Shown here: positions 26,707 to 35,530 of the stretch, piece after piece
How positions within the stretch are numbered: the stretch's first letter is position 1
Layout of the letters: the number at the start of each line of letters is the position of its first letter
From: Nonomuraea aurantiaca
GTDB taxonomy: Bacteria > Actinomycetota > Actinomycetes > Streptosporangiales > Streptosporangiaceae
DNA: 64,000 nucleotides
NCBI RefSeq assembly: GCF_020215705.1
Contig: NZ_JAIWNB010000006.1
Location: 1 to 64,000, forward strand
Reading direction: 5' to 3'
Notes under the pieces: model-generated
Databases searched by the model: none
The model's input: the letters and a program-made list of their open reading frames with translations, nothing else
Told to the model about the DNA's origin: nothing
Program-made: the position numbers and the translations under genes

Positions 26707-27081
26707 TCAGGCCTGCTCAGGGCACACGCAGAACAGGTGCCCCTCCGGGTCCTGCATGACCACCCACCCCACCTTCTCCTCGGTAATGCCGGGCTGGAAC
26801 GCGGGCTTCGTCGCCCCCAGGGCGATGTACTCCGCCACCGCCCGCTCCACATCCGGCACCCGGAAGTCGAGATGGAACTGCTTGTCCGAGCTGGGCCACT
26901 CCACCGGCTTGCGGTCGGCGACGCGGCCGAAGTAGATGTTCGTCGTCCCGTCGCCCACCGCGGCGTACTCGTCCTCGGAGTACTGGATGTCCAGCCCGGT
27001 CACCTGGTGCCAGAACTCGGCCAGCTTCTTGGGCTCGGCGCAGTCGATGGTGAAGGCGATGAGCTTCGCGTGAGTTGTCAT
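26707..27081 (-). CDS. VOC family (glyoxalase-like) protein
   Basis: This is a 124-residue single-module pair of beta-alpha-beta-beta-beta repeats typical of the vicinal-oxygen-chelate superfamily: LIAFTIDCAEPKKLAEFWHQVTG at the N-terminus, QFHLDFRVPDVERAVAEYIALGA at the middle, and WVVMQDPEGHLFCVCPE at the end. Candidate metal or substrate residues are the His of FHLDF and the Glu of DPEGH. Such stand-alone proteins are often called glyoxalase or bleomycin-resistance-like, but the substrate is not predictable. It follows SecA2 on the opposite side of a 45-base gap on the same strand. Confidence 0.85.
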   Translation of the reverse strand: MTTHAKLIAFTIDCAEPKKLAEFWHQVTGLDIQYSEDEYAAVGDGTTNIYFGRVADRKPVEWPSSDKQFHLDFRVPDVERAVAEYIALGATKPAFQPGITEEKVGWVVMQDPEGHLFCVCPEQA

Positions 27082-27126
27082 GGTTAAAGGCTCGCAGGCA
27101 TACCTGCCATCTTTTGTCAGGTACGC

Positions 27127-29328
27127 CTAGCCGCGACGCGTGGCCGATGTCACACGCTTGAGGATCCTGTCCCACTCCGTACCGAACGGGTTGTCCTGTA
27201 CCAGATACGTCCAGGTCGCGGTGGGGCGCTTGAGGTCGGGCTCCGGCGCCTCGAACGATTCGACCGAGCGGCGTTCGACCTCCGACAGCAGCGACTTGTA
27301 CTCCGCCACGGCCTCTCGGTGGAACTCGTCGATCGGGCTCATCCGGCCGAGCGCCCGCAGGTGGATGCCCTCGCGCAGGTCGGTCAGGAACGCCAGGTGC
27401 TCGGTCCAGCAGCGGTCGATCGCGTGCAGCACGATCTGCCTGGCGGTCTCGTCGCGGGTGTCCTCCGGCAGCGACTCCCAGCGCTCGGGATCGGCCTCGG
27501 CCAGCGCCTTGGCCGCCGAGTCGCCGTGCAGGACCTTGTCGCGCCACTCCAGGATGAGCTCGCGCTGGTGCTCCAGCAGGCGGGTGTAGCGCCACGTGTT
27601 GCGGTGGATCTCCAGGTTCACGCCCTCGGCGACCCGCTGGGCGTGGGCCACGAGGTAGGGGCCGCGGCGGTGGCGTACGAGGCCGTCGGCGTCGGCCGCG
27701 GGCGGGCGCTCGTCGGGGACGAACTGGGTGATGAGGTCGTCCTGCATGCTGACGAAGAACACCGAAGCGCCGGGGTCGCCCTGACGGCCCGCGCGCCCGC
27801 GCAGCTGGTCGTCCAGGCGGCTGCTCGCGTGGCGTCCCGAGCCGATCACGTACAGGCCGCCCAGCTCGGCCACGCCGTCACCGAGCCGGATGTCCGTGCC
27901 GCGGCCGGCCATCTGCGTGGAGACGGTGATGGCGTCGCGCTCCCCCGCCTTGGCGATGATCGCGGCCTCTTCGGCGTCGTTCTTGGCGTTGAGCACGACG
28001 GGCTCCAGGCCGCGCCGCTGCAGGAGTTTGGCCAGGTTCTCCGACTCGGCCACGTCGAGCGTGCCGATGAGGATGGGCCGGCCGGTGGCGTGCGCCTCCT
28101 GGATCTCCTCGACCAGCGCGGCGTCCTTGTCCGGAACCGTCGGATAGATGCGGTCCGGCTCGTCCTTCCTCACGCACGGCCGGTTGGGCGGGATCACCGC
28201 GACCTTGAGCCCGTAGAACTCGCCGAGCTGCTCGCTGACGGCGACCGCCGTGCCGGTCATGCCGGAAATCTGCGGATAACGCCGGATCAGGCCCTGGACG
28301 GTGATCGAGTCGAGGATCTCGCCCTTCTCGCTCGGCGGCAGCGTCTCCTTGGCCTCCACGGCCGCCTGCAGGCCGTTGGGCCAGCGCTGGAGCACGGCCA
28401 CCCGGCCACGTGACGGGTTGATGAGCTGCACCTTGCCGTCGCGCACGATGTAGTCGACGTCGCGGGTCAGCAGGGCATGGGCGTGCAGGGCGAGGTTGAG
28501 CTCGATCAGCGTGCCGGGCTCGTTCTCGTCGTACAGCTCGACGTCCAGCATGCCCTCGACGCTGTCGGCGCCCTTGGTCGTCAGGTAGACGTTGCGCGCC
28601 TGGTCGTCGATCTCGTAGTGGTATCCCCGGATCAGCTGCCTGACCAGCGCGGCCATCTTGGGCACCGCGCTGCCCTCGTCCGCCGCCCCCGCCATGACCA
28701 GCGGCACCCGCGCCTCGTCCACGAGCACCGAGTCGGCCTCGTCGACCAGCGCCACCTCGGGCGCGGGCACGATGATCTCCGCCGCGTCGGTGCGCAGCCG
28801 GTCGCGCAGCACGTCGAAGCCCATCTCGCTGACGGGTCCGTACGTGACGTCCTTGGCATAGGCCGCGCGCCGCTCGTCGGGCGTGGAGTTCTGGTCGATC
28901 CAGCCCACCGTGACGCCCATCGCGTCGTAGAACGGCGCCATCCACTCGGCGTCGCGCCTGGCCAGGTAGTCGTTGACGGACATGACGTGCACCCGCTTGC
29001 CCTGCAGCGCGTACCCGGCCGCGGCCATCGCCCCGGACAGCGTCTTGCCCTCCCCGGTCGCCATCTCGGCGATCTTCCCGTCGAGGAGAGCGAGCGTGCC
29101 CAGAAGCTGCACGTCGTACGGCCTGAGCCCGAGCGTCCGGTCGGCGGCCTCCCGCGCCACGGCACAGAACTCCGCCAGATCATCCATTTCCGGCCTGGGC
29201 AACTCTTCGAGCGCGCTGACGCGTTCGGCTCGTTCGCCCGCCGCCTTGACGATCTTTTTGTACGGGCTGAGGTTCACCCCGCCCGGACGATCCAGGAGGT
29301 TTCTCACTATTCCGGAAATCGACGCCAC
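27127..29328 (-). CDS. secA2: Accessory preprotein translocase SecA2
   Basis: This is a SecA ATPase of ~733 residues, clearly shorter than SecA1 (~900+). It lacks the C-terminal zinc tail and part of the scaffold and wing domain, as actinobacterial SecA2 does. Motifs: RPYDVQLLGTLALLDGKIAEMATGEGKT (Walker A), VALVDEADSVLVDEA (Walker B), ISGMTGTAV, and QMAGRGTDIRLGDG with DQLRGRAGRQGDPG. I prefer the GTG at 29328, which has GGAGGG just upstream; a TTG at 29376 is also in frame. It drives export of a subset of proteins through SecYEG. No dedicated accessory SecY or obvious client gene is adjacent. Confidence 0.92.
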   Translation of the reverse strand: MASISGIVRNLLDRPGGVNLSPYKKIVKAAGERAERVSALEELPRPEMDDLAEFCAVAREAADRTLGLRPYDVQLLGTLALLDGKIAEMATGEGKTLSGAMAAAGYALQGKRVHVMSVNDYLARRDAEWMAPFYDAMGVTVGWIDQNSTPDERRAAYAKDVTYGPVSEMGFDVLRDRLRTDAAEIIVPAPEVALVDEADSVLVDEARVPLVMAGAADEGSAVPKMAALVRQLIRGYHYEIDDQARNVYLTTKGADSVEGMLDVELYDENEPGTLIELNLALHAHALLTRDVDYIVRDGKVQLINPSRGRVAVLQRWPNGLQAAVEAKETLPPSEKGEILDSITVQGLIRRYPQISGMTGTAVAVSEQLGEFYGLKVAVIPPNRPCVRKDEPDRIYPTVPDKDAALVEEIQEAHATGRPILIGTLDVAESENLAKLLQRRGLEPVVLNAKNDAEEAAIIAKAGERDAITVSTQMAGRGTDIRLGDGVAELGGLYVIGSGRHASSRLDDQLRGRAGRQGDPGASVFFVSMQDDLITQFVPDERPPAADADGLVRHRRGPYLVAHAQRVAEGVNLEIHRNTWRYTRLLEHQRELILEWRDKVLHGDSAAKALAEADPERWESLPEDTRDETARQIVLHAIDRCWTEHLAFLTDLREGIHLRALGRMSPIDEFHREAVAEYKSLLSEVERRSVESFEAPEPDLKRPTATWTYLVQDNPFGTEWDRILKRVTSATRRG

Positions 29329-29401
29329 AATCCCTCCAACGCATGCTTTGTCAGCGCCGTTCCCATTTAGTGTCAAGTGCGCTCAATCGGGAGCGGAGCG
29401 A

Positions 29402-29426
29402 CGGTACGGCAAGCATCGCCGTACCG
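29402..29426. terminator. Hairpin between EamA gene and secA2
   Basis: CGGTACGGC (29402-29410) and GCCGTACCG (29418-29426) form a 9-bp stem with a 7-base loop in the short gap after the EamA gene's 3' end. It could end that transcript or sit in the secA2 leader. There is no T-run. Confidence 0.4.
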
Positions 29427-29474
29427 GACCCTAACTCATAGGACGCCCGCAATCGCCACTCCGCTCCGCGACCA

Positions 29475-30443
29475 CTAATCCTTCTCTGTAGTACATCCTG
29501 CTCGAACGGCCGGCACCACCACCGCCGCCAGCAGCAACGCGCATCCACACCATGCCATGGGCGTGAGCCGCTCACCGAACAGCACCACGCCGAGCACGGC
29601 CGCGCTGACGGCTTCACCGAGCGAGATGATGGAGACGGTCGTGGCGTTCAGCGCGGTCAGGGCGCGGAAGAACAGCCCGTACGCGAGCGCGGTCGGCACG
29701 GCGCCCAGGTAGAGCAGCAGGGCGACAGGGGTTACCCCGGCTGCCGGCAGCACCCCGTCGACCAGGGCGAACGGAGCGAGGCAGGCGGCCGCGACGGCGA
29801 ACCCGCCCATGGCCGTGCGCTGGGGGTCGTCGCTGTGGTGGCGCGAATAGAGGGTCACGCCGGCGTACCCGGCCGCGGACACCAGAGCCAGCACGATCCC
29901 GGCCGCCCGCCCGCCGCCGACGCTCTCCCCGGAGAGGGCGTTCTCCCCCGTGAGGAGGAGCAGGCCGCCCAGCGCCGCGGCCAGCGCGGCGAGCGCGGTG
30001 CGGCCGATGCGCTCCCCCAGGAGGAAGCGGCTGCCCAGTGCGGTGACCACCGGTGTGGCGCCCATCGTGACCACCGTGGCGATGGCCACGCCGGACTGGG
30101 CGATCGCGCCGAAGTAGGCCGTCTGGTATACGGCCATCCCGACGCCGACGACCAGAACCCGCCGGTCGAGACGCCCCCGCGGAAGCCCGCCGAGATCACC
30201 CGGCCGAACGACAACCGACCGAACGGCGGCTCGCCGAACGGCGGCTCGCCGAACGGCGGTCGAGGCGAGGCGGGTGGTGACGTACAGGAAGGCAGCGCCC
30301 AAGAGGTAGCGCCAGAACGAGACGTCGACGGGGCCGAGCCCGCCCGTCTGGAAGAGCAGGGAACCGGCGGCACCGCCGGTGCCCCAAGCGGTCGCGGCCA
30401 CGGACACGTAGAAGGCGCCCCGCCGTGCGGAGACATGGGACAT
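29475..30443 (-). CDS. EamA family transporter with coding repeat
   Basis: This is a 322-residue DMT/EamA exporter with ten predicted helices in two EamA halves: GAFYVSVAATAWGTGGAAGSLLFQ, GATPVVTALGSRFLLGERIG and SIISLGEAVSAAVLGVVLFGERLTPM. The ATG at 30443 begins just before helix 1. Between helices 2 and 3 a 15-base unit is repeated almost three times (30220-30262), encoding AVRRA repeats in a cytoplasmic loop. The repeat lengthens a positively charged loop. Substrate unknown; homologues export amino acids or metabolites. Confidence 0.85.
   Translation of the reverse strand: MSHVSARRGAFYVSVAATAWGTGGAAGSLLFQTGGLGPVDVSFWRYLLGAAFLYVTTRLASTAVRRAAVRRAAVRSVVVRPGDLGGLPRGRLDRRVLVVGVGMAVYQTAYFGAIAQSGVAIATVVTMGATPVVTALGSRFLLGERIGRTALAALAAALGGLLLLTGENALSGESVGGGRAAGIVLALVSAAGYAGVTLYSRHHSDDPQRTAMGGFAVAAACLAPFALVDGVLPAAGVTPVALLLYLGAVPTALAYGLFFRALTALNATTVSIISLGEAVSAAVLGVVLFGERLTPMAWCGCALLLAAVVVPAVRAGCTTEKD
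30220..30262. repeat. 15-bp coding tandem repeat in EamA gene
   Basis: CGAACGGCGGCTCGC is repeated at 30220, 30235 and (partly) 30250. The units keep the frame and encode a five-residue VRRAA-type repeat. It is a likely length-variable site. Confidence 0.8.
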
Positions 30444-30537
30444 GACTGATCTCTCCGGATGGAGTGGTGGAAGTGGGCCCGGTGCGCGGGCAGCAGCCAC
30501 CCCCAGATCTGGTCAGATCCGGAAAAATCGGGAAAAG

Positions 30538-30559
30538 CCGCCCGCTACTCGGCGGGCGG
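30538..30559. terminator. Hairpin after methyltransferase gene
   Basis: CCGCCCGC (30538-30545) and GCGGGCGG (30552-30559) form an 8-bp GC stem with a 6-base loop in the gap between the methyltransferase stop and the EamA start on the minus strand. It is probably a terminator. The rest of 30444-30613 shows no gene. Confidence 0.45.
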
Positions 30560-30613
30560 AGGGGAACAGATCAGTCGACGCGGCACGACGCCCACTCTAG
30601 CGCCGGCAGCGAG

Positions 30614-31444
30614 TCAGCGAGGTTTGCGCGCCACGCCGCCCAGCAGAAGCGCCTCCCACGTGGCCAGCGGCCCCGGCAACCGCTCATCAGGCCGCCACTC
30701 CGGGAAGTGCACCACCCCGGGCTCCTCCAGCACCAGCCCGTCGAAGAAGCGCTCGACCTCCTCCCGCGACCGGAAGTAGCCCGTCCCCATCGTCGCGTGC
30801 AGCATGGCTTCCAGCGCCTGGGCCTGCGGGCTGACCGAGGCCAGCATGTTGGAGGCCGCCAGGTAGCTCCCCGGCGCCAGGGCGTCCATGTACCTCTTGA
30901 CCAGCCCGTGCGGATCGTCCCTGTCGGGGAACAGGTGCAGCAGCCCGATCGCCATCAGCCCGACGGGCTGCGAGAGGTCGATGAGCCGGGTCAGCCTCGG
31001 ATGCCGCAGCACGGCCGCCGCGTCCCTGGCGTCCTCGGTGATCGCCAGCGCGTTCTCGTTCCCGTTCAGGATCGCCCGCGCGTGCGGCTCGACCATGGGG
31101 TCGGAGTCGACGTACACGACCCGCACGGAGGGGTCGGCGAACTGGGCGACCTCGTGGGTGTTCTCGATCGTGGGCAGCCCGGACCCCAGGTCGATGATCT
31201 GCCGGATCCCGGCCTCACGGACGAAGAAGTCGACGACCCGGCCGACGAAGGCGCGGTTGCACCAGACGAGGTTCACCACCTCCGGCACCGCCTCTTTCAG
31301 GCGGCGGGCGATGGCCCGGTCGGCGGCGAAGTTCTCGGTGCCGCCCAGGAGGGCGTCGTGCACGCGCGCGACACTCGGCGTGGTGCTGTCCACGCCGGGA
31401 GGCGCCCACTCGGACCCGAGAGTCACCTGTCCCCTTTCACCCAT
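30614..31444 (-). CDS. DUF574-type SAM-dependent methyltransferase
   Basis: This is a 276-residue protein of the actinobacterial DUF574/Methyltransf_19 family. The N-terminus SVARVHDALLGGTENFAADR is the signature of this family. The SAM-binding loop is IIDLGSGLPTIENTHEVAQ, the acidic end of beta-2 is VVYVDSDPMV, and the late block is LPGPLATWEALLLGGVARK. These proteins are abundant in actinomycetes and often sit near regulators, but substrates are largely unassigned. It stands as a single minus-strand gene, with its promoter in the 246 bases upstream. Confidence 0.9.
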   Translation of the reverse strand: MGERGQVTLGSEWAPPGVDSTTPSVARVHDALLGGTENFAADRAIARRLKEAVPEVVNLVWCNRAFVGRVVDFFVREAGIRQIIDLGSGLPTIENTHEVAQFADPSVRVVYVDSDPMVEPHARAILNGNENALAITEDARDAAAVLRHPRLTRLIDLSQPVGLMAIGLLHLFPDRDDPHGLVKRYMDALAPGSYLAASNMLASVSPQAQALEAMLHATMGTGYFRSREEVERFFDGLVLEEPGVVHFPEWRPDERLPGPLATWEALLLGGVARKPR

Positions 31445-31619
31445 GTGTGACGCGGATGTTATCCGCTAGCTGGCCATTCCGGAACTGCCGGCCGGCTCGG
31501 CGGGACGCCGCCGGGGAGCCGTCAGGCGCCTGAGCGCGGCGCGATTCGCCCCCTACGTCATGAGGAGAGGGCCCAGCCGCCTTGGCGGCTCATTGACGAC
31601 CGCTTTACGAGAGCGCGGT

Positions 31620-31642
31620 GTTTAGCGGCCATGGACGGGGTA
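31620..31642 (+). promoter_or_regulatory. SigB-type promoter of PRC-barrel gene
   Basis: GTTT (31620-31623), 14 bases, then GGGTA (31638-31642) matches the GNNT/GTTT-N14-16-GGGTA promoter used by SigB-family sigma factors in actinobacteria. It lies ~50 bases before the ATG at 31691, leaving room for a short leader with a GAGAGAGG ribosome site. Confidence 0.6.
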
Positions 31643-31690
31643 GCGGAGGGCCTGCCCGAGAAAAGACGAAAGACGGAGAGAGGATGAGCC

Positions 31691-32035
31691 ATGGAGCTCT
31701 GGGACTATCAGCCTGACGTCTACAACCGCGGCCAGAGTCTGGACCTCGTGGGTTACCACGTCCAGGCGACGGACGGGAAGATCGGGTCCGTCGATGAGGC
31801 CACGTACGAGGTCGGCGAGAGCTACATCATCGTCGACACCGGTCCGTGGATCTTCGGCAAGAAGGTGATGCTCCCTGCCAAGGTCGTCACACGTATCGAC
31901 CCGCAGGAGCGCAACGTCTACGTCTCGCGTACCAAGGCCGAGATCAAGGACGCGCCCGAGTTCGACGAGGGCAGCTTCAAGGAGCCCGAGTACAGGACGC
32001 GGCTGGGTGACTACTACGGCCGCTTCCCGCACTAA
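31691..32035 (+). CDS. PRC-barrel domain protein
   Basis: This is a 114-residue soluble protein with a PRC-barrel domain over most of its length: LVGYHVQATDGKIGSVDEATYEVGESYIIVDTGPWIFGKKVMLPAKVVTRID. The tail YVSRTKAEIKDAPEFDEGSF..PEYRTRLGDYYGRF is typical of actinobacterial stress-type PRC proteins. There is a strong ribosome site (GGAGAGAGG). A SigB-like promoter lies upstream and a strong hairpin terminator downstream, so it is a monocistronic gene. The family binds other proteins or RNA in other settings. The specific role is unknown, and stress induction is inferred. Confidence 0.87.
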   Translation: MELWDYQPDVYNRGQSLDLVGYHVQATDGKIGSVDEATYEVGESYIIVDTGPWIFGKKVMLPAKVVTRIDPQERNVYVSRTKAEIKDAPEFDEGSFKEPEYRTRLGDYYGRFPH

Positions 32036-32050
32036 GCTCCCCGCGCAAGA

Positions 32051-32084
32051 CGAGAGCCGCGCCCGACCACGGGCGCGGCTCTCG
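32051..32084. terminator. Strong bidirectional terminator
   Basis: A perfect 15-bp stem (32051-32065 CGAGAGCCGCGCCCG; 32070-32084) with loop ACCA lies between the convergent PRC-barrel and nucleotidyltransferase genes. The next 80 bases are short GC tandem repeats (CGTCTCGGCCAC twice, CGTGGCGACCGCCGTC twice). Confidence 0.8.
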
Positions 32085-32185
32085 CCGTCTCGGCCACCGT
32101 CTCGGCCACCGTGGCGACCGCCGTCTGTGCCGACGTGGCGACCGCCGTCGAAACGGCCACCACGTCACGCCGCCACGTCATATGG

Positions 32186-32782
32186 TCACGGCCAATGCGG
32201 GTCGCCGTTCGCCTTCACCGGCGAATCCAGTACGCCCAGGCGTTCGAGCAGCGTGATGAACGTCGTGGCGTACGGCGATCCGGCGACCACGGCCGCCGCC
32301 CGGGGCCAGTCGACCTGCTCGCGCAGGGCCCGCACCTGGGGCAGCAGCGCCCCGTAGTCGCAGGCGTGCTCCGACAGCGGCAACAGCCACGAGATCACCA
32401 GGTCGGTCGCCTCCAGCACGGGCACGATGACCGCCGACGCCGTCATCGGCTCGGCCCGGTCGAGGAGCTCGTCCGTGATCGCCTGGTCGGACACCCGGAA
32501 GATCAGATCGACCAGCCGGTCCTCGTCGAACGCCTTGACCAGCCAGTCCTCCGGCGGTTTGGCGGTCTTGAAGCCGATCCCCCGCAGGGCCTCCAGCGCG
32601 GCCGGCACATCATGCTCGGTCAGGACGAAATCGACGTCGTGCAACGAGGGAGCGGCGCCTCTGGCATAAGCCGCACAGCCGCCCGCCAGGGCGAACTTCA
32701 CCCCCGCGTCCTTCAATCCGGAGCTCGCGCGCTTGAGTGTGTCGAGGATGGCATCAGTGACCGCGTGACTATGGCTGCTCAT
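32186..32782 (-). CDS. Nucleotidyltransferase-fold protein
   Basis: This is a 198-residue protein with a minimal nucleotidyltransferase fold. FALAGGCAAYARG supplies the glycine-rich start, and HDVDFVLTEHDV supplies a D-x-D metal pair. The region around ALRGIGFKTAKPPEDWLVKAFDEDRLVDLIFRV resembles AbiEii/MNT-type enzymes that transfer nucleotides to proteins or tRNA. No HEPN or AbiEi-like antitoxin gene is adjacent, so a toxin-antitoxin reading is unsupported. It is convergent with the PRC-barrel gene. Confidence 0.72.
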   Translation of the reverse strand: MSSHSHAVTDAILDTLKRASSGLKDAGVKFALAGGCAAYARGAAPSLHDVDFVLTEHDVPAALEALRGIGFKTAKPPEDWLVKAFDEDRLVDLIFRVSDQAITDELLDRAEPMTASAVIVPVLEATDLVISWLLPLSEHACDYGALLPQVRALREQVDWPRAAAVVAGSPYATTFITLLERLGVLDSPVKANGDPHWP

Positions 32783-32868
32783 GGGATCGGGCTACCCGGA
32801 CGATCGACAAGTAGACGTTGCCCCGCGTAGCGGAGTAGAGCCGGAACCCGAGGGTAGCGCCAGCCCTT

Positions 32869-33354
32869 ATGACCGACTTCCTGGAGCAGACCGAACGGGA
32901 CTACGAAGGCGAGCACGACCGGCCACTCCGCACCTACGCACGGATCATGGCCGTCTACGGCGGCGCGGTGGCGACGGCGGTGGCGGCCGCCGCGCTCACC
33001 GGGCGGCGGCCACCCGAGCGCGTCGGGTTCATGGACGTGGCGCTGATGGCCGCCTGCACGCACAAGGTGGCGCGGCTGATCGCCAAGGATCCGGTGACCA
33101 GCCCGCTGCGCGCGCCCTTCACCCGCTACGAGGGCGTGAGCGGGCCCGCCGAGCTGGACGAGACACCCCGCAACACGATGGGCGAGCTGCTCAGCTGCCC
33201 GTTCTGCATCGCCCAGTGGGCGGCGACGGCGTACGCGGCCGGGATGGTCTTCGCCCCCCGGTTCACCCGGCTGGCGGGCGCGACGATGACCGCCGTGGCC
33301 GTCGCCGACTGGCTCCAGCTGGGTTACGCCAAGCTCATCAAGGCGACCGATTAG
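32869..33354 (+). CDS. DUF1360 membrane protein
   Basis: This is a 161-residue protein with about three membrane segments and the DUF1360 signature HKVARLIAKDPVTSPLRAPF...ELLSCPFCIAQWAA, where the CPFC motif faces a helix start. The family occurs in Bacillus as sporulation or stress-linked proteins, but has no established reaction. A weak SigB-like match (GAGT-N15-GGGTA at 32833-32856) lies just upstream, so the transcript would have almost no leader. It sits in a group of stress-type genes. Confidence 0.85.
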   Translation: MTDFLEQTERDYEGEHDRPLRTYARIMAVYGGAVATAVAAAALTGRRPPERVGFMDVALMAACTHKVARLIAKDPVTSPLRAPFTRYEGVSGPAELDETPRNTMGELLSCPFCIAQWAATAYAAGMVFAPRFTRLAGATMTAVAVADWLQLGYAKLIKATD

Positions 33355-33455
33355 CGAGCCCCTTCTCAGCCCAAGAAATGGGGCTATACACCTTTCTACC
33401 TGGTGGTTCGGAGAAAAGCATGTTAAAGGCCGATCGCTGAGGGCAGAGGCGGCTC

Positions 33456-33605
33456 ATGGCTACTTTGCTCTGGATCATCGCCGTCATACTCGTCATCTCC
33501 GGGATCTACGTGATCCTGGCCCGGCGCGACCTTCTCTGGGGAATCGTGCTCATCGTACTCGGCTTCCTGGTCGGTCCCGGCGGTGTCAGCATCTTCAATG
33601 TGTAA
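33456..33605 (+). CDS. GPGG-motif small membrane protein
   Basis: This 49-residue gene was found by reading the gap between DUF1360 and the phosphatase gene. It encodes MATLLWIIAVILVISGIYVI, a loop LARRDLLWG, a second helix IVLIVLGFLV, and the ending GPGGVSIFNV. It has two membrane spans and the GPGG ending that defines a widespread actinobacterial small-protein family. The ribosome site GAGGGCAGAGG lies 6-15 bases before the ATG. A hairpin terminator follows its stop. Function unknown; its neighbours suggest an envelope or stress role. Confidence 0.8.
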   Translation: MATLLWIIAVILVISGIYVILARRDLLWGIVLIVLGFLVGPGGVSIFNV

Positions 33606-33634
33606 GGGGCGTGATGCCCCGTCACACCGTCCCC

Positions 33635-33669
33635 TCCACTGGGCCGGTCTAGGAGTCCGGCCCAGTGGA
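33635..33669. terminator. Terminator after GPGG gene
   Basis: A 13-bp perfect stem (33635-33647 TCCACTGGGCCGG; 33657-33669) with loop TCTAGGAGT is followed by CTGTCTACTCTTT. It is a good intrinsic terminator for the small membrane protein gene. Confidence 0.75.
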
Positions 33670-33741
33670 CTGTCTACTCTTTGCTGAAATATCGCAACGT
33701 ATGCACCTCTTTCTCGCCCTCTGGTAGGGAATGGGAAGGAT

Positions 33742-35526
33742 GTGAGCAATTACCCGCCGTTCGGCGGCCGCTACGACTGTGGCGCGGCGGCCGCCGGGAT
33801 TCGCGAGCTGCTGACGCGGCTTCGTCGCCGGATGCGTAACGAGGCGATCGTCGACGAGGCCACCGCCAGGCTGGCGATACGGCTCAACGTCAGGCCCGCG
33901 GAAGCGGCCGACGAGCTGTCACGGATGGCGCACGACAGTGGGATCTCGCTGATCGAGGTCGCCATGGGAGTCGATCGGCCGCCCGGCAAGCCCGTCGAGC
34001 CGCCGAAGCTGCCCGGCTGGGTAACCGGAGTCCTCGAAAGCGTGCACGTCCCGGCGTGTTTCCTCACGCCCGTGCGCGACGCCACGGGCCGCGTGGTGGA
34101 CTTCCTGATCGCGGCCGCCAACCAGCAGGCCGGCGAGCCGGCCGGTCTGACGCCCGAGGAGCTGCGCGGGCGCCGTCTCATCGAGACCAGCCCCGGTGCG
34201 GCCAACTCGGGGCTGTTCGACGACCTCCTGAAGGTCCTGGAGACCGGTGTGACGCTGCACCGGGGGCCGCTGGAGTTCGTCGAGGCGCGGGACCACCTGC
34301 TCTGGCCGGCCACGATGACCGTCCGCGCGGTGCGCATCGAGAATGGGCTGCTGGTCAGCTGGCGCGCGCTCGACGACGAGGAAGTGCTGGTCGCCGGCTG
34401 GGAGCGGGCGCAGCGGCTGGCCGAGCTGGGCTGGGGCGAATGGAACCTGGCCACCGAGCGGACGCTGTGGACGCCGCAGATGTATGAGATGTTCGGCAGG
34501 GAACACGGCGAGGGGCCGATGCCCCTGGAAGAGCTGCCCCTCGTGGTGGTGCCCGAGGACCTGCACATCGTGGACGACCAGTTGCGCACGCTCCTGGAGC
34601 ACAGCGAGGCGGTCGAGACGGAGTTCCGCATCCAGCACCGGCACGGGCTGCGGCATCTCAGCGTGGTCAGCGAGCCGGTGCTCGACACCGACGGGCTGCC
34701 CGTCAAGGTGCGCTTCCTGGTCCAGGACGTGACCAAGAACCGCCGCAGGGAGCGGGCCCTGGCCGTGGCGCACGCGCAGGCCTCCCGGCAGCGGGAGCGG
34801 GCCGAGGAGGAGCACCGCGTCACCGTCCAGCTCCAGAACACGATCCTGCCGGTACGCCGGGGGCTGATGCAGCTGCCCGGCCTGTCCATCGGCGTGCGCT
34901 ACCTGCCCGGCGAGGAGCTGTCCCGGCTGGGCGGCGACTGGTTCAAGGCCCGTCCCATCCCCGACGGCAGGGTGCTGCTGGCGATCGGCGACGCGATGGG
35001 CCACGGGCTGGCGGCGGCGAGCCTCATGCTGCAGATGCGCTCGGCGCTGGCCGGCCTGGCCTACACGCACGCGCCCGCCAACCAGCTCACCACCTGGCTG
35101 AACGACCTGCTCGTCCACTCCAACGAGGGTGTGACCGTGACCGGCACCGCGATCATCGGCCACTTCGACCCCGTTGACCGCACGCTGACCTGGACGAACG
35201 CCGGCCATCCGCCGCCGGTCCTGGTCAGGAACGGCCACGCCGAGCTGCTCGAGGGCGTGCCCGGCACCATGCTGGGCGCCTTCGAGGCCGCCCAGTACGG
35301 CCTGGCCACCACGCAACTGGAGGCCGACGACACCCTGGTGCTCTACACCGACGGCGTCATCGAACGGCGCAGCCAGGACCTCGACGCCGGGATCGCCGCC
35401 CTCGCCCAGGCCGGGAGCCAGTGCGTCGGCGACGACCCGGAGAAGATGATCGACTGCGTGCTGGCGCACCTGGACGGCCGGGCGACGGACGACGACGTCT
35501 GCATCGTCGCCGCCCGCGTCCTGTGA
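33742..35526 (+). CDS. ANTAR-PAS-SpoIIE protein phosphatase
   Basis: This is a 594-residue PP2C-type phosphatase. An ANTAR-like RNA-binding helical segment (about 20-75, RNEAIVDEATARLAIRLNV...ADELSRMA) lies first, then two PAS-like sensor domains (about 95-220 and 225-345, ending LVQDVTKNRRRER), a short coiled coil, and the SpoIIE domain (about 365-594). The SpoIIE domain has GGDWFKARPIPDGRVLLAIGDAMGHGLAA, TWTNAGHPPPVLV, LVLYTDGVIERR and the final DDDVCIVAARV. Such proteins dephosphorylate anti-anti-sigma factors in partner-switching cascades. The GTG start has GGGAAGGA upstream. Its place beside genes with SigB-like promoters suggests a stress-sigma regulator, but no anti-sigma kinase or STAS gene is in the window. 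Confidence 0.9.
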   Translation: MSNYPPFGGRYDCGAAAAGIRELLTRLRRRMRNEAIVDEATARLAIRLNVRPAEAADELSRMAHDSGISLIEVAMGVDRPPGKPVEPPKLPGWVTGVLESVHVPACFLTPVRDATGRVVDFLIAAANQQAGEPAGLTPEELRGRRLIETSPGAANSGLFDDLLKVLETGVTLHRGPLEFVEARDHLLWPATMTVRAVRIENGLLVSWRALDDEEVLVAGWERAQRLAELGWGEWNLATERTLWTPQMYEMFGREHGEGPMPLEELPLVVVPEDLHIVDDQLRTLLEHSEAVETEFRIQHRHGLRHLSVVSEPVLDTDGLPVKVRFLVQDVTKNRRRERALAVAHAQASRQRERAEEEHRVTVQLQNTILPVRRGLMQLPGLSIGVRYLPGEELSRLGGDWFKARPIPDGRVLLAIGDAMGHGLAAASLMLQMRSALAGLAYTHAPANQLTTWLNDLLVHSNEGVTVTGTAIIGHFDPVDRTLTWTNAGHPPPVLVRNGHAELLEGVPGTMLGAFEAAQYGLATTQLEADDTLVLYTDGVIERRSQDLDAGIAALAQAGSQCVGDDPEKMIDCVLAHLDGRATDDDVCIVAARVL

Positions 35527-35530
35527 AGCC

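Noticed and set aside
32186..32782. AbiE-type toxin-antitoxin module
   Set aside because: A nucleotidyltransferase-like gene stands alone with no antitoxin candidate beside it.
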